Below are positions 7,741 through 7,765 of a stretch of 7,765 nt of DNA, piece by piece; position 1 is the first letter of the stretch, and every line of letters begins with the position of its first letter. Source of the stretch: Chloroflexota bacterium. GTDB taxonomy: Bacteria; Chloroflexota; Anaerolineae; J102. The notes under the pieces are model-generated. The model was given only the letters and a program-made list of their open reading frames with translations. It had not been told where the DNA came from and did no database searches. The stretch is from positions 1-7,765 of the forward strand of contig JAADFV010000144.1 of assembly GCA_013152695.1 (NCBI GenBank). Direction: 5' to 3'. A program made the position numbers and the translations under genes.

Positions 7741-7765
7741 GGTTTAGGGTTTGGGTTTAAGGTTC
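7741..7765. repeat. Telomere-like heptameric repeat abutting the wzm start
   Basis: The plus strand reads as approximate 7-base units (GGTTTAG, GGTTTGG, GTTTAAG, GTT) up to the window edge. On the coding strand it is an ACCCTAAACC-type sequence directly before ATG 7740, in place of a recognisable ribosome binding site. It may continue beyond the window, so its full length and origin are unknown. Confidence 0.5.

Overview
This window is part of a cell-surface polysaccharide export and assembly locus. All eight genes lie on the minus strand, so the operon reads right to left. The organism is probably a Chloroflexota (Anaerolineae/Caldilineae-like) bacterium. I infer this from the style of the Wzm/Wzt pair, a Thr/Pro-rich linker before a C-terminal membrane anchor, and several dispersed short-repeat families. 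No marker gene is present, so the assignment is tentative.

Layout in transcription order: (1) 7740-6850, an ABC-2 type polysaccharide permease (Wzm). (2) 6847-6162, a repeat-bounded cassette of about 690 bp carrying a GxxExxY (PD-(D/E)XK-like) protein gene, lodged between the permease and its ATPase. (3) 6148-4844, the ABC ATPase (Wzt), with a C-terminal glycan-recognition-type domain. (4) 4844-4137, a PAPS-type sulfotransferase, translationally coupled to Wzt. (5) 4168-3311, a family 2 glycosyltransferase of the WaaE/LpsE type. (6) 3250-2003, a polytopic GT39/ArnT-like glycosyltransferase. (7) 2016-520, an exported beta-propeller (BNR-like) protein with a C-terminal membrane anchor. (8) 503-1, the N-terminal part of another family 2 glycosyltransferase that runs off the left edge.

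How they work together (inference): the two family 2 enzymes and the GT39 enzyme build or modify a glycan from nucleotide-sugar and polyprenyl-phosphate-sugar donors. The sulfotransferase may sulfate it, Wzm/Wzt export it, and the anchored propeller may bind or process glycan at the surface. Genes 3 to 8 are tightly spaced or overlapping, as expected for one transcript.

The most unusual content is repeat structure. Two direct repeats (about 111-bp aligned core, about 87% identical, each built of two tandem sub-units) bracket the GxxExxY gene and supply both ends of its reading frame. A 58-bp imperfect palindrome of 7-bp sub-repeats lies in frame inside the Wzt ATPase coding sequence. A third, telomere-like heptameric repeat abuts the Wzm start codon. 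Wzt is also compositionally mosaic: its ATPase half is GC-rich like wzm, while its C-terminal half is AT-rich. No stretch longer than about 100 bases lacks a gene or an explained repeat.
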